A stretch of DNA of 64,000 nt from positions 39,518-103,517 of the forward strand of contig JAHCAG010000012.1 in the NCBI GenBank assembly GCA_019635015.1, written 5' to 3'. This document shows, piece after piece, positions 16,062 to 25,067 of the stretch. Source of the stretch: Burkholderiales bacterium. GTDB taxonomy: Bacteria; Pseudomonadota; Gammaproteobacteria; Burkholderiales; SG8-41. A program made the translations under genes and the position numbers. The notes under the pieces were generated by a model. That model did no database searches. It worked only from the letters and a program-made list of their open reading frames with translations, and was not told the origin of the DNA. Positions within the stretch are counted from its first letter, which is position 1; each line of letters opens with the position of its first letter.

Positions 16062-16264
16062 ATAATTATCATTCGAGGTGCGCACAAATCTGCAGCGAAG
16101 CTGCCGGAAACTTGCGGTGCAACGCGCATCGAGTGTAACGGGCAACAGCACGTGGCTCCAGCATCGCGGCCCCGGCGATGCGCATCGCGCTCCACGTTCC
16201 GGACGCCTTGACGCCCCTGCCCGTTCATCATTGAATCGGGCTTCCCGAAACCGGAGAACAAGAC

Positions 16265-17098
16265 ATGCTGATTGTCGATTCACAAGTGCACATCTGGGGC
16301 GCCAACACCCCGGAACGCCCCTGGCCCGCGCGCGCGCATGCGCAACGCGAGATTCCGCTCGGCCACGAGCAGCTGCTGAAGGACATGAATGAAGCCGGCA
16401 TCGACCGCGTGGTGATCGTGCCGCCGTCCTGGGAAGGCGACCGCAACGACCTCGCGATCGAGGCCGTGAAGCAGCACCCGGACCGTTTCGCGATCATGGG
16501 CCGCTTCAACCCGGAGACGCCGGACGCGAAAACCGCGATCAGGACCTTCACGCAGCAGCCGGGCATGCTCGGCATGCGTTTCTCCTTCCACATACCCGTG
16601 CTGCAGGAGCCGCTGGTCAACGGCAAGTTCGACTGGGTGTGGAGCGAGGCGGAAAAACTCGGCATCAAGTTGATGATCTTGGTGCCGCAGGGCCTGGTGC
16701 ACATCATCGACGGCGTCGCCGTGCGTCATCCGGACCTGAAAATCATCATGGACCACATGGCGCTCTCCAGCGGCAAACCGGAGGACGAAACCTTTCGCGA
16801 TTTCGACAAGCTGCTGCCGATCGCGAAACGCGCCAACGTCGCCTGCAAGGCCAGTGCGCTGCCCTCCTACCTGAAGGAACCCTATCCCTTCAAAAAAATG
16901 CAGGGCTACGCCAAACGCGCCTACGAGGCCTTCGGCCCGCAGCGCCTGTTCTGGGGCAGCGACTGGTCGCGCTCGCCGGTACCCTACCGCGAACATGTCG
17001 ACATGTGGCTGAAAGATGCGCCCTGGCTGAAGGAGGCCGACAAGGAATGGGTGCTCGGCCGCGGCGTCTGCGAGTGGCTGGGCTGGAAACTGCCCTGA
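16265..17098 (+). CDS. Amidohydrolase family protein (amidohydrolase_2, TIM barrel)
   Basis: A 277-residue metal-dependent hydrolase/decarboxylase of the ACMSD/LigW-like group. The N-terminal metal motif is degenerate (VDSQVHIW). Further on are IMDHMAL (His ligand) and LFWGSDWSRSP (the conserved Asp near the C-terminus). It probably acts on a carboxylated ring, lactone or similar small molecule, but the substrate cannot be read. It starts 230 bp from the divergent ThDP enzyme gene; such pairs often belong to one catabolic pathway. Confidence 0.83.
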   Translation: MLIVDSQVHIWGANTPERPWPARAHAQREIPLGHEQLLKDMNEAGIDRVVIVPPSWEGDRNDLAIEAVKQHPDRFAIMGRFNPETPDAKTAIRTFTQQPGMLGMRFSFHIPVLQEPLVNGKFDWVWSEAEKLGIKLMILVPQGLVHIIDGVAVRHPDLKIIMDHMALSSGKPEDETFRDFDKLLPIAKRANVACKASALPSYLKEPYPFKKMQGYAKRAYEAFGPQRLFWGSDWSRSPVPYREHVDMWLKDAPWLKEADKEWVLGRGVCEWLGWKLP

Positions 17099-17150
17099 TC
17101 CCCCGGGCGCAACCCCGCTTGCGGGGCTGCGCGGCGAATCCCGATACCAC

Positions 17151-17882
17151 ATGCTACCTGCCGCCGACATAGCGGCGCCTTGGTTCGCCTGGCTGGCCGC
17201 GAACGCGGTGATGGCCGTGGCCTGCGCGCTGCAATCGGCCGTCGGCATCGGCATGGCGCTGCTGGCAGTGCCGCTGCTGGCGCTGATCGACCCGCGCTTC
17301 GTGCCCGGGCCGATGCTGCTCGCCGGCACGCTGGTGCCGCTGGCTGCCGCGCTGCGCGAACGGCATGCCGTCGATGCCCGTAATCTCGGACCCGCGCTGC
17401 TCGGCCTCATCACCGGCACACTCGCCGGCGCGCTGGCCCTGAGCCTGCTCGATCCGTCCGGGCTCGGCCGGGTTTTCGGCGCCATGGTGCTGCTCGCGGT
17501 GGCAATCAGCCTCAGCGGCATCCGCCTGCGGCCGACGCGGCCGGCATTGGTCACGGGCAGCAGCATCGCCGGCCTGATGGGTACGATGGCCGGCATCCAC
17601 GGACCGCCGGTGGCGCTGGTGTTCCAGCATGCGCAACCGGCGATCGCGCGCGCGATGATGGGCGCGATATTTGTGCCGGCCTACCTGATGTCGGTCGCCG
17701 CGCTGGCCGCCTTCGGCCTGTTCGGCATGCCCGAACTGCAACTGACCGCCGTGCTGCTGCCAGGCACCGTCGCGGGCATCCTCGCCGCACCGCTGCTGAT
17801 CCGCCGCATCGACACGCGGCGCATGCGCCTCGCGATACTCTCGATTTCCGCGATCAGCGCCATCGCATTGCTGCTGAAATAG
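17151..17882 (+). CDS. TSUP family sulfite/organic-anion exporter (TauE/SafE-like)
   Basis: A 243-residue inner-membrane protein with about seven to eight hydrophobic helices. It has the two-fold TauE/SafE pattern: ALQSAVGIGMALLAVPLLALIDPRFVPGP in the first half and SSIAGLMGTMAGIHGPPVALVFQ in the second. It probably exports sulfite, sulfoacetate or another small anion. It follows the amidohydrolase by 52 bp and may export or import a compound of the same pathway. Confidence 0.83.
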   Translation: MLPAADIAAPWFAWLAANAVMAVACALQSAVGIGMALLAVPLLALIDPRFVPGPMLLAGTLVPLAAALRERHAVDARNLGPALLGLITGTLAGALALSLLDPSGLGRVFGAMVLLAVAISLSGIRLRPTRPALVTGSSIAGLMGTMAGIHGPPVALVFQHAQPAIARAMMGAIFVPAYLMSVAALAAFGLFGMPELQLTAVLLPGTVAGILAAPLLIRRIDTRRMRLAILSISAISAIALLLK

Positions 17883-17994
17883 GCGGCGGCCCGCAGGACG
17901 GCCGCATCGCACGCGACGGGCGCAATGTCCGGAGTTGTTCTACAGTGTCGCTGCGGCGCAGACCGGCCGCATCAACCGGGGGAGTTCAGCCGCC

Positions 17995-18708
17995 ATGTTC
18001 CGCCTCGCCTGCTACGCCGGCATCGTGTTCGCGATCTACTGGTTCGGCTTCCGCGACGGCTGCGGCACGAAGGGCGCGCTGGCCTGCCCGCCGCCGGAAC
18101 TGGAGGAAGGCATCGGGGTCACGCTCGACGCGCGCGAGGTCTGCCCGGGCTCAGGCTATCTCTGCGCCCAGGGCCGCAATTTCCAGGTCGTGCGCTGGGG
18201 ACTCGACAAGGGCAGGCTGCGGGTGCGCGTGCCGCCGGTGGAGTTCCTGCAGGGCGAGTCCGAACGCAAAGTCCGCGCCGCCGTGGTCGAAGGCATCAAG
18301 GCCTGGGACCGCAAACCCTTCCCCATCGTCATCGACGACGGCAACTACACCCTGCGTTTCTGGGACATCCGTGTGGTCTGGACCCAGGGCCTGAACAACC
18401 ACGCCCTGGGACAGGCCCGCGTCAACTGGAAAATCGACGGCAAACGCATGAAGATGGAGACTGACGGCATGGCCGTCGTGATCCCGCCGGCTGCCGCCTC
18501 GGGCTTCAACGAAGGCATGCACGAATACATCAAGGCCGTGACCATGCACGAGATGTCACATGCACTGGGCATCATGTGGCACAGCGATTCGACACGCGAC
18601 ATCATGTATCCGCAGATCCTGCCGAACACGATGGCGCAACTGTCGGAACGCGATCTGCGGACGGTGGAGGCTCTTTATGAACTGCCGAACGGGGCAATGG
18701 TGCAGTAA
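17995..18708 (+). CDS. Matrixin-like zinc metalloprotease, membrane-anchored or exported
   Basis: A 237-residue metzincin-type peptidase. An N-terminal hydrophobic segment (about residues 3-17, CYAGIVFAIYWFGF) acts as anchor or signal. The catalytic motif is HEMSHALGIMWH, with H185, E186, H189 and a third His at 196. A Met-turn (DIMYP) follows. The Gly-to-third-His spacing is the longer 'GxxxH' form found in bacterial matrixin-like proteins rather than the GxxH of animal MMPs. ATG 17995 has GGGGGA upstream and starts at the membrane segment; a TTG at 17935 would add 20 unlikely residues. The substrate is unknown. Confidence 0.75.
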   Translation: MFRLACYAGIVFAIYWFGFRDGCGTKGALACPPPELEEGIGVTLDAREVCPGSGYLCAQGRNFQVVRWGLDKGRLRVRVPPVEFLQGESERKVRAAVVEGIKAWDRKPFPIVIDDGNYTLRFWDIRVVWTQGLNNHALGQARVNWKIDGKRMKMETDGMAVVIPPAAASGFNEGMHEYIKAVTMHEMSHALGIMWHSDSTRDIMYPQILPNTMAQLSERDLRTVEALYELPNGAMVQ

Positions 18709-18727
18709 TGCCCCCCCTGTGTCGCAC

Positions 18728-19012
18728 TCAGCACAGGCTTTCGCAGTACCGCAGCAGCTTCGCCCCGAGCGGGCTGATCGGCGGTTCGAGCCGCAGCGGC
18801 CCGCGCGTGCATTCACGCACCCGTTCCAGCATCCGCTTCGCATGACCCTGCCGGCGGTACGCCGGATGAACGAAGATGTATTCGATGCGGCCGTCCTCGC
18901 CGTAGCGGCAGTAACCGACCGTGGTGTTGGCATTGCTCAGTGTCAGGATGCCCGGCGTATGGCGGATATCCAACCCGTCATCCGCCTGCGACGCTGCAAA
19001 CGAACCTGCCAT
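18728..19012 (-). CDS. Short GNAT family acetyltransferase
   Basis: A 94-residue protein with the acetyl-CoA-binding core of GNATs: IEYIFVHPAYRRQGHAKRML (residues 43-62) contains the R/Q-x-x-G-x-A loop. It is shorter than most GNATs (usually about 150), with a truncated C-terminal part, yet the frame is intact. Its start overlaps the VOC gene stop (TGATG on the minus strand), so the two are coupled. The substrate is unknown. Confidence 0.65.
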   Translation of the reverse strand: MAGSFAASQADDGLDIRHTPGILTLSNANTTVGYCRYGEDGRIEYIFVHPAYRRQGHAKRMLERVRECTRGPLRLEPPISPLGAKLLRYCESLC

Positions 19013-19335
19013 CAGGCCACCTGCTTCGCCGGACGCCGCGCGCCTCCGGCCTGCATGATTTCGATGACATTGCCGAAGGGATCGTCGACGTAGACGGAGG
19101 CGCTGCCGTCACGGTGCGCCTTGAGTTCACCATACTGCACGGCATCCGGATGCTCGACAGCGATGTGCGGCGGATGCTGTTCCGGGATCACCAGCGCAAG
19201 GTCGATGTTACCGAAGCGCAGCAGCGCCCAGGTCGGATCTTCATAGACGGTCCTGACGTCGAAACGGGCGCGGTACCAGTCCGCGGCCGTTTTGACGTCG
19301 GCGACCGGTATGGCGACATGGTGCATGCGGTCCAC
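19012..19335 (-). CDS. VOC family protein (glyoxalase/dioxygenase fold)
   Basis: A 107-residue single-module VOC protein. It starts MHHVAIPVADVKTAADWYRARF and ends with the family segment VYVDDPFGNVIEI. Metal-ligand candidates are the His after the first Met pair and the Glu in NVIEI. The start is GTG 19335. It lies between a MerR-type regulator gene (upstream, 14 bp) and the GNAT gene, all on the minus strand, so probably a three-gene operon. A detoxification role is plausible but unproven. Confidence 0.78.
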   Translation of the reverse strand: MDRMHHVAIPVADVKTAADWYRARFDVRTVYEDPTWALLRFGNIDLALVIPEQHPPHIAVEHPDAVQYGELKAHRDGSASVYVDDPFGNVIEIMQAGGARRPAKQVA

Positions 19336-19349
19336 TTTGCCTTTTCCTC

Positions 19350-20324
19350 TCAGGCGACGCCGGCGGCGGGCTGCGGCAGGGACAGCGGCAGGCCTTCAGC
19401 CAAGGCGAGTTCGACCAGCGCTTCCTCGAGCAGCGCACGGGCGCGGCCTGCGCTGCGCCGCAGTCCGGCGTGCAGCGCGGCATCAGCCGGGCTGCGGTTA
19501 GCGCATTCGGCGCTGTAGTGTTCAAATCCCTGCACCGCGCGCACCAGCTCGGCGAGATGGCGCGGGCATTCGCAGTAGACGCTGTTGCGCGCGCCCGACA
19601 GCGCGCTCAGCGCGGCCGCATCAAAACGTGGTGCCGGAGGCTCATGACCCGGCGTGGCGGCATCCGGTGCAGTCATCGCGCTACGGCACAGCTCGTCGAA
19701 TTCGACGGCATCGAGTGCGGCATGGGCGACGACATGCCCGGCCTCGCGCAGGTGGCGCATCACCGGCGCCGGGCCATAGCGATACAGCACGATGGCGACC
19801 GGCGCCGCGGCGGCGTCACGGATCGCGGTGATGCGTTTCGGCTCGGCCTGCATCAGCGAGGACATCTCGATGATCACCGCTTCGGCGCGGATGCCCTGCA
19901 GTGCGACCGCGGCCTGGGTGATGTCTTCGCACACCGCGACCACATTCAGCCCGCGGCCGCGGCCGGAGGCCTGGGCCTCGCCGACCAGCGCCACCCGCAG
20001 CGCGCGGTGGCCGGAGACCTGCGCCCGCGGCGCCATCACCAGCGGCGCCGCATCGGCAAACATCTGCTGCAGCGTCTGCATCGGCAGCGAGGCCACCGAG
20101 CCGATCGGGTTGCCCATCGACACCAGTTGCTTGATCAGGCGCAGGCGCTGGATGTTTTCGGCGGAATACAGCTTGCGGCCGCTGGGGCTGACCTGCGGAC
20201 GCACGATGGCGTAACGGCGTTCCCACACGCGCAGGGTCTCCACCGGCACGCCGGAGAGCCGTGCTGCGGCACCGCTGCGGTAGAGCACGGCATCGTTGAG
20301 GTCGGGGGCGGTGGCGCTCTGCAT
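19350..20324 (-). CDS. MerR-type regulator with degenerate B12-binding-like domain
   Basis: A 324-residue regulator. The N-terminal MerR winged helix is at residues 13-80 (YRSGAAARLSGVPVETLRVWERRY, then SGRKLYSAENIQRLRLIKQL). It is followed by a Rossmann-like domain (about residues 105-210), positioned like the cobalamin-binding domain of LitR/CarH photoreceptors. The DxHxxG cobalamin motif is not visible, so it is probably B12-independent. AGGAG lies about 10 nt before ATG 20324. It is divergent from the HiPIP gene, hinting at redox or light-stress control. Confidence 0.78.
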   Translation of the reverse strand: MQSATAPDLNDAVLYRSGAAARLSGVPVETLRVWERRYAIVRPQVSPSGRKLYSAENIQRLRLIKQLVSMGNPIGSVASLPMQTLQQMFADAAPLVMAPRAQVSGHRALRVALVGEAQASGRGRGLNVVAVCEDITQAAVALQGIRAEAVIIEMSSLMQAEPKRITAIRDAAAAPVAIVLYRYGPAPVMRHLREAGHVVAHAALDAVEFDELCRSAMTAPDAATPGHEPPAPRFDAAALSALSGARNSVYCECPRHLAELVRAVQGFEHYSAECANRSPADAALHAGLRRSAGRARALLEEALVELALAEGLPLSLPQPAAGVA

Positions 20325-20488
20325 CTGTTTTGGCTCCTGAAAGTGAGTGTCGAGCATAGGCAGGCGAACCGGATGTGTCACGGTCATGAACCCAAATATT
20401 CCGGTTCATCCTGGACAAAAAACCGTCAAATCACCGCCCGGATACTTAAAATCCGTTTCAGACATTCAACCCAACAGGAGAGCTCCGC

Positions 20489-20800
20489 ATGACGACCCGT
20501 CGCCGCTTCATTGCCGCCACCCTGCCCCTCGCCGCAGCCGGCCTGCTCGGCAGCCGCATTGCACAGGCCCAGGCCGCGCGCCTCGAAGAAAAGGATCCGC
20601 AGGCCATCGCTCTCGCCTATCTGCACGACGCCAGCAAAGTCGACCGCAAGAAACAGCCGAAGTACGCCCCGGGCCAGGTCTGCGCCAACTGCCAGCTTTA
20701 CGCGGGCAAGGCCGGCGATCCCTGGGCACCCTGCGGCGCCGTCGGCGGCAAGCAGGTCAACGCCAAAGGCTGGTGCATCGCCTGGGTGAAAAAAGCCTGA
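20489..20800 (+). CDS. High-potential iron-sulfur protein (HiPIP)
   Basis: A small periplasmic electron carrier with one [4Fe-4S] cluster. The 103-residue precursor has a Tat signal (TTRRRFIAATLPLAAAGLL) ending near AQA. The HiPIP cysteines are C-x2-C (VCANCQLY), then C (WAPCGAV) and C (KGWCIAW). Tat export fits a cluster folded in the cytoplasm. It is divergent from the MerR-like regulator. Likely partners are photosynthetic or respiratory reaction centres or oxidases, none encoded here. Confidence 0.93.
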   Translation: MTTRRRFIAATLPLAAAGLLGSRIAQAQAARLEEKDPQAIALAYLHDASKVDRKKQPKYAPGQVCANCQLYAGKAGDPWAPCGAVGGKQVNAKGWCIAWVKKA

Positions 20801-20817
20801 GCTCAGTCCTGCATTCA

Positions 20818-21513
20818 TTGCCTGCCGGCGGACTGGTGCTGGTGTTCGGCACCGGCGGCGGCATCGGCCGCGCACTGCATGCGAGGCTGCGCACGGATAC
20901 GCGTCACGCCGGCGTGATGGCGTTCTCGCGTTCAGGCCGGCCGTCGTTCGAGCTCTGCGACGAAACCAGCATCGCTGCAGCCGCCAGCGCCGTCGCCGCA
21001 CATGCACTCGACATCCGTCTCGTGCTGGTCGCCACCGGCGCGCTGGCGCGCGAAGGTTGCGTCGCCGAAAAAAAACTGAAGCAGATCGATCCCGCTGCGC
21101 TGGCACGGGCCTTCTCGATCAACACCATCGGCCCGGCACTGCTGATGAAACATTTCATGCCTTTGCTGCCGCGGGCGGGGCGCAGCGTGTTTGCCGTGCT
21201 CTCGGCGCGGGTCGGCAGCATCAGCGACAACCGGCTGGGCGGCTGGTACGGTTACCGCGCCGCGAAGGCGGCGCTGAACCAGATCGTGCGCACTGCCGCA
21301 GTGGAACTGAAACGCTCCCGGCCGGAAGCGCTCTGTGTCGCGCTGCACCCGGGCACCGTGGATACCCGCCTCAGCGCAGGTTTTGCGAAACAGGGACTCG
21401 CGCTGCAGGCGCCGGACACGGCGGCGGAAAAAATCCTCGGTGTCATCGACAGCCTGCGACCGGAAGACTCCGGCGGATTTTTCGATCAGGGCGGCAACAC
21501 CATTCCCTGGTAG
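20818..21513 (+). CDS. Short-chain dehydrogenase (CsgA/C-factor-like SDR)
   Basis: A 231-residue Rossmann-fold oxidoreductase. The cofactor motif is FGTGGGIGRAL near the N-terminus. The catalytic Tyr and Lys are in GWYGYRAAKAALNQIVR, with the preceding Ser in VLSARVGSI. The C-terminal VALHPGTVDTRLS and FFDQGGNTIPW match C-factor-type SDRs. The start is uncertain: TTG 20818 immediately precedes the cofactor strand, and no ATG or GTG fits. It begins 17 bp after the HiPIP stop and is probably cotranscribed with it. Confidence 0.8.
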   Translation: MPAGGLVLVFGTGGGIGRALHARLRTDTRHAGVMAFSRSGRPSFELCDETSIAAAASAVAAHALDIRLVLVATGALAREGCVAEKKLKQIDPAALARAFSINTIGPALLMKHFMPLLPRAGRSVFAVLSARVGSISDNRLGGWYGYRAAKAALNQIVRTAAVELKRSRPEALCVALHPGTVDTRLSAGFAKQGLALQAPDTAAEKILGVIDSLRPEDSGGFFDQGGNTIPW

Positions 21514-21525
21514 CCGCGCGCGGAT

Positions 21526-22206
21526 TCAGGAACGCTGACCGGGCTCCGGCCCGGCGCCTGGCGCGCCCACCGCATTGCGCGGCGGCGGCGTGAGCCCCAT
21601 CGAGACATAGATTTCGGTGAGCTTGTCGATGCCGATGTTGGCCGGCTTCACCCACTCCACCGGCACGTAGAGCAGTCCGCCGCCGATCGGCACCGGCGCG
21701 GTCGGCACCAGCACCGCGAAATAGGGCCTGCCGTCAATGTCGATCGACTCCGGACTCGGTGCCAGCGCCAGCACCGCAACGCCGTCGCCGCCGAAGAAGC
21801 ACCACACCGCGCTCATCGCGCCGATGTCGCCATGATTGCGGTCCAGCAATCCGACGAAACGCTGGGTGAAATCGTACAGTGCGCCGATCAGCGGCACACG
21901 CTTCAGCGTGACGTTGAGGAATTTCGACAGCGGACCGCGCAGGCCGAGGCGCAGCGCGAGGCCCAGAAGATAAATGGCGGCCATCAGCACCAGCGTGCCG
22001 AGCAGATAGGGCACCGGGGATTCGCCGGCGATCTTGTAGCCGACGAAGGAAAACCAGTGGCCGATGTCGCTTTCCGGGCCAAGATAACGGTTGAGCACGC
22101 CGATCAGCCAGCCGAGTACGCCCAGCGTCAGCGCCAGCGGCAGGAATACCACCAGTCCGGCCAGCCAGGTGGCGACGATCGAATCGAATCCGCGCTTGAT
22201 CAGCAT
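21526..22206 (-). CDS. DUF502 family membrane protein
   Basis: A 226-residue inner-membrane protein. Two hydrophobic segments lie near the N-terminus (ATWLAGLVVFLPLALTLGVLGWL and YLLGTLVLMAAIYLLGLAL). The DUF502 core includes PLIGALYDFTQRFV and VPTAPVPIGGGLLYVPVEWV. Function is unknown across the family. ATG 22206 has GGGGGAAAG upstream, which favours it over longer frames. The C-terminus is Pro/Gly/Ala-rich and probably disordered. Confidence 0.85.
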   Translation of the reverse strand: MLIKRGFDSIVATWLAGLVVFLPLALTLGVLGWLIGVLNRYLGPESDIGHWFSFVGYKIAGESPVPYLLGTLVLMAAIYLLGLALRLGLRGPLSKFLNVTLKRVPLIGALYDFTQRFVGLLDRNHGDIGAMSAVWCFFGGDGVAVLALAPSPESIDIDGRPYFAVLVPTAPVPIGGGLLYVPVEWVKPANIGIDKLTEIYVSMGLTPPPRNAVGAPGAGPEPGQRS

Positions 22207-22325
22207 GAACCGCTTTCCCCCAATGTGATGAACCGCAATGACGCAGCGCATGGTCACCGCATGCGCCACCCGCGTCAAGTCCGCGGCATTCTGGTTTATG
22301 CTGGGACCCGGGAAGGAAGCCGCAC

Positions 22326-22796
22326 ATGAAAAAACTGCTGATCTTCGGCACCACCCATGCGATCGCGCTCGCCGCCGGTTTCGTGCTGGGCATCTACCTG
22401 CTGCCGATCCTCACTGCGCCGGTCGCACCCACCGCCGCCGAGATCCAGGCGCAGTCAGGCACCGTGCAGTTCACCGGCCAGTTCCGCCGCGACCTCAAGG
22501 ACAGCGATTTCCTGCACTGGGGCGAAGGCATGGTGGCGGTTGCCCGGCGCAGCATCGCGCTGACCGGACGCCTCGCGCCGGGGCCGGACTACAAGCTCTA
22601 CCTGTCGCCCGAATTCGTCGAGACCGAGGCCGACTTCCTGCGCCTGAAACCGCGCATGGCGCGTGTCGGCGACGTCAAGACTTTCCACAACTTCATCGTG
22701 CCGGTGCCGGAAAACATCGACCCGGCGATGTACAACACGGTGATCGTCTGGTGCGAATCCTTCGGCCAGTTCATCACCGCCGCAAAATACCGCTGA
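22326..22796 (+). CDS. DM13 domain protein, membrane-anchored
   Basis: A 156-residue protein with an N-terminal hydrophobic segment (residues 9-32) and a periplasmic DM13 domain. Signature stretches are DSDFLHWGEGMVAV, YKLYLSPEF and the C-terminal NTVIVWCESFGQFITAAKYR with the conserved Cys. DM13 is predicted to take part in electron transfer or adhesion; evidence in bacteria is thin. It has a good purine-rich ribosome-binding site (GGAAGGAAG) and lies just before the DUF924 gene. Confidence 0.8.
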   Translation: MKKLLIFGTTHAIALAAGFVLGIYLLPILTAPVAPTAAEIQAQSGTVQFTGQFRRDLKDSDFLHWGEGMVAVARRSIALTGRLAPGPDYKLYLSPEFVETEADFLRLKPRMARVGDVKTFHNFIVPVPENIDPAMYNTVIVWCESFGQFITAAKYR

Positions 22797-22803
22797 GCAT
22801 GTG

Positions 22804-23412
22804 ATGAACACACCAACCGGCATTGAAGACATCCTCACGTTCTGGTTCGGCCGCGGGTCCGGCAACGGCACAACCGCGGAGGCGCAGAAAAAACTGTGGT
22901 GGGCGAAGGATGCCGTCGTCGATGCGGAGATCCGCGAGCGTTACGGTGCGCTGGTCGCCGCCGCCGCGGGCGGCGCGCACCGCGAATGGGCGCGCGGGCC
23001 GCGCGGGCGCCTGGCGCTGATCCTGCTGTTCGACCAGTTTCCGCGCAACATCTACCGTGACACACCGCAGGCCTTCGCCCACGACGGGCTGGCGCTGCGG
23101 CTGGCGCTGGACGGCATTGTCGCCGGCGCCGACCGTGAACTGCGCGCGATCGAACGGGTGTTTTTCTACCTGCCGCTGGAACACTCGGAATCGGTGGACA
23201 TGCAGGAACGCAGCGTCGCGCTGTTCACCGCGCTGGCGGCCGGCGTGCCGGAAGCCGATCGCGGGACTTTTGCCGGTTTCGTGGATTACGCGGTGCGCCA
23301 CCGCGACATCGTGCACCGCTTCGGCCGTTTTCCGCACCGAAACCGCATCCTCGGCCGCGAATCGACGGCGGAGGAAATCGCGTTCCTCGAACAGCCGGGG
23401 TCTTCGTTCTGA
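22804..23412 (+). CDS. DUF924 family protein
   Basis: A 202-residue soluble protein of the DUF924 (TPR-like, all-helical) family. Markers are ILTFWFG at the N-terminus, WWAKDAVVDAEI, RGRLALILLFDQFPRNIYR, VFFYLPLEHSES and FGRFPHRNRILGRESTAEE. Function is unknown. ATG 22804 was used rather than the GTG one codon earlier. It starts 7 bp after the DM13 gene, so the two are probably an operon. Confidence 0.88.
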   Translation: MNTPTGIEDILTFWFGRGSGNGTTAEAQKKLWWAKDAVVDAEIRERYGALVAAAAGGAHREWARGPRGRLALILLFDQFPRNIYRDTPQAFAHDGLALRLALDGIVAGADRELRAIERVFFYLPLEHSESVDMQERSVALFTALAAGVPEADRGTFAGFVDYAVRHRDIVHRFGRFPHRNRILGRESTAEEIAFLEQPGSSF

Positions 23413-23436
23413 CACCGGCGCCGCGGAATCCGGGAC

Positions 23437-24309
23437 TCAGGGCAGTTCTTCAACCCTGACCTGGACCCCGCGCCGCTCCTCGATGCGGCCGCTGCTGCGC
23501 CCGAGCAGCACCGAGCGTTCGTCGCTGCGCGAGTCACCCACCCCGCCGAGGTCGATCCATTCGCCGAGGCGTCCGGATACCGTGGTCGTCACCCGCTGCA
23601 CATTGACCGTGCCGCGGCGCTGGTCGTCAAAGGTATCGCGCTGGGGGTTGATGTCGAGGGTGACGATGTCGCCCTGCAGCCGCGGCAGCACACTGAATCC
23701 GGTATTGGCGTCGCGGTATTCGGTGCCCTCGACAACACGATCGACAATCTGGCCATTGACCACGGTGCGCACCACCTGGCGGCTTCTCACCGGGCGCGAT
23801 TCGCCGATGCGGATGAAGGCGCTGGATCCCTCGAGCACCTGGATCGTCTGCGCGCTGCTGTCGCGGCTGATCTGCCTTGAGTCGATGATGCGCGCGCGCA
23901 GGCGGTCGTCACCGTCGCGCAGCACCACGTTGCCGCCGCTGCGCGAGCCGCTGCCGGGAATGGTGACACGGGCATTGTCGTTGCCGATGCTGCCGGAGAG
24001 TTCGGCCTCGCGGCGATCGCGTTCGAGATCGGCATCCTGGCGCACGGTGATCAGCAGCCGCCGCGGCGCCTTGTCGATGCTTGCCAGCACGCGTCTGACC
24101 TGTGCCAGTTCGGCGGGCGTCGCGCGGATCACCAGCTGGTTCTGGAAACCGCTGACGCTGGAATCGCGCCCGAGCAGCGGCTGGATCACCGGAATCACCT
24201 GCTCGCTGCTGCGGTAGCTCAAGGGGATGACTTCGACCGTGGTCTGGGCAAAAGCAGGGGACGCTGCGGCAAGGGCGCCGGCCAGGAAAAGTGCGGAAAA
24301 AAGGCGCAT
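23437..24309 (-). CDS. Secretin-N0/N1-like periplasmic protein
   Basis: A 290-residue exported protein with a clear signal peptide (MRLFSALFLAGALAAASPAFA). It has a secretin short domain: VEVIPLSYRSSEQVIPVIQPLL, then FQNQLVIRATPAELAQVRRVLASID. The remainder, rich in Arg/Asp/Ser, contains a beta-rich region (residues about 160-290) but no secretin pore domain. It may be an accessory or relic of a secretion or pilus system. ATG 24309 starts exactly at the signal peptide; an alternative ATG at 24327 adds six residues. Confidence 0.75.
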   Translation of the reverse strand: MRLFSALFLAGALAAASPAFAQTTVEVIPLSYRSSEQVIPVIQPLLGRDSSVSGFQNQLVIRATPAELAQVRRVLASIDKAPRRLLITVRQDADLERDRREAELSGSIGNDNARVTIPGSGSRSGGNVVLRDGDDRLRARIIDSRQISRDSSAQTIQVLEGSSAFIRIGESRPVRSRQVVRTVVNGQIVDRVVEGTEYRDANTGFSVLPRLQGDIVTLDINPQRDTFDDQRRGTVNVQRVTTTVSGRLGEWIDLGGVGDSRSDERSVLLGRSSGRIEERRGVQVRVEELP

Positions 24310-24449
24310 GGAGGCTCTCAGGGTCATGGGGCGTACATAACAACGGCTGGCGGAAGGCCAAAGTTTACCCTCCGCAACGATCTGGGGCAGTCTCCGGAGC
24401 GCCAAAATTTACCCTTTACAATCAAACTGTTATTGACTAAATTCCGGGC

Positions 24450-24950
24450 ATGCGAAAGATTGCCGCTACCCTTGCCCTGTTGTTGTGGCTGCCACTGGCC
24501 GCCGGCGCCGACGAGTCCACCCGCATTGCGGAGGTGCCGGGCACGACGGCTGCAGCGGATTCCGGCCTGTTTGCCCAAGCCCAGGAACTGGCACTGCGCG
24601 CGCTCGGCTTCATCGGCGTGCCCTACAAATGGGGCGGCTCCTCGCCGGACACCGGCTTCGACTGCAGCGGCCTGATCCGCTTTCTCTATGCCCAGATCAC
24701 CGGCCAGTCGCTGCACGGCAATGCCGCGGAAATCAGCCGCGTCGGCGCGGTGATCGACAAATCCGAACTGCAGCCCGGCGATCTGGTGTTCTTCAATACC
24801 CTGCGCCGTCCGTTTTCGCATGTCGGCATCTATCTCGGCGATTCACGCTTCGTGCACGCGCCGAGCCGCGGCGGCGCCGTGGAAATCGTCGACATGAGCC
24901 AGCGCTACTGGAAGAGCCGCTACAACGGCGCCCGCCGTCTGCCGATCTGA
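24450..24950 (+). CDS. NlpC/P60 (C40) family cell-wall peptidase
   Basis: A 166-residue exported peptidase that would cut gamma-D-Glu to diaminopimelate bonds in peptidoglycan. The signal peptide is residues 1-19. The catalytic domain shows GVPYKWGGSSPDTGFDCSGLI with Cys72, then SHVGIYLG with His124 and FVHAPS with His136. Length and motifs match small C40 hydrolases. No Shine-Dalgarno is obvious. It is divergent from the secretin-like gene. Confidence 0.9.
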   Translation: MRKIAATLALLLWLPLAAGADESTRIAEVPGTTAAADSGLFAQAQELALRALGFIGVPYKWGGSSPDTGFDCSGLIRFLYAQITGQSLHGNAAEISRVGAVIDKSELQPGDLVFFNTLRRPFSHVGIYLGDSRFVHAPSRGGAVEIVDMSQRYWKSRYNGARRLPI

Positions 24951-25067
24951 TCATCGGCGAGATCCCCGTCTTCCGCTTCACCCTGCCCCTTGCCAGTCGC
25001 TCGTTTGCGCCGGATCAATGTCGTCCGTCATGGACCATGCGAGCCTTCAGATTGGATAGCCGATATA

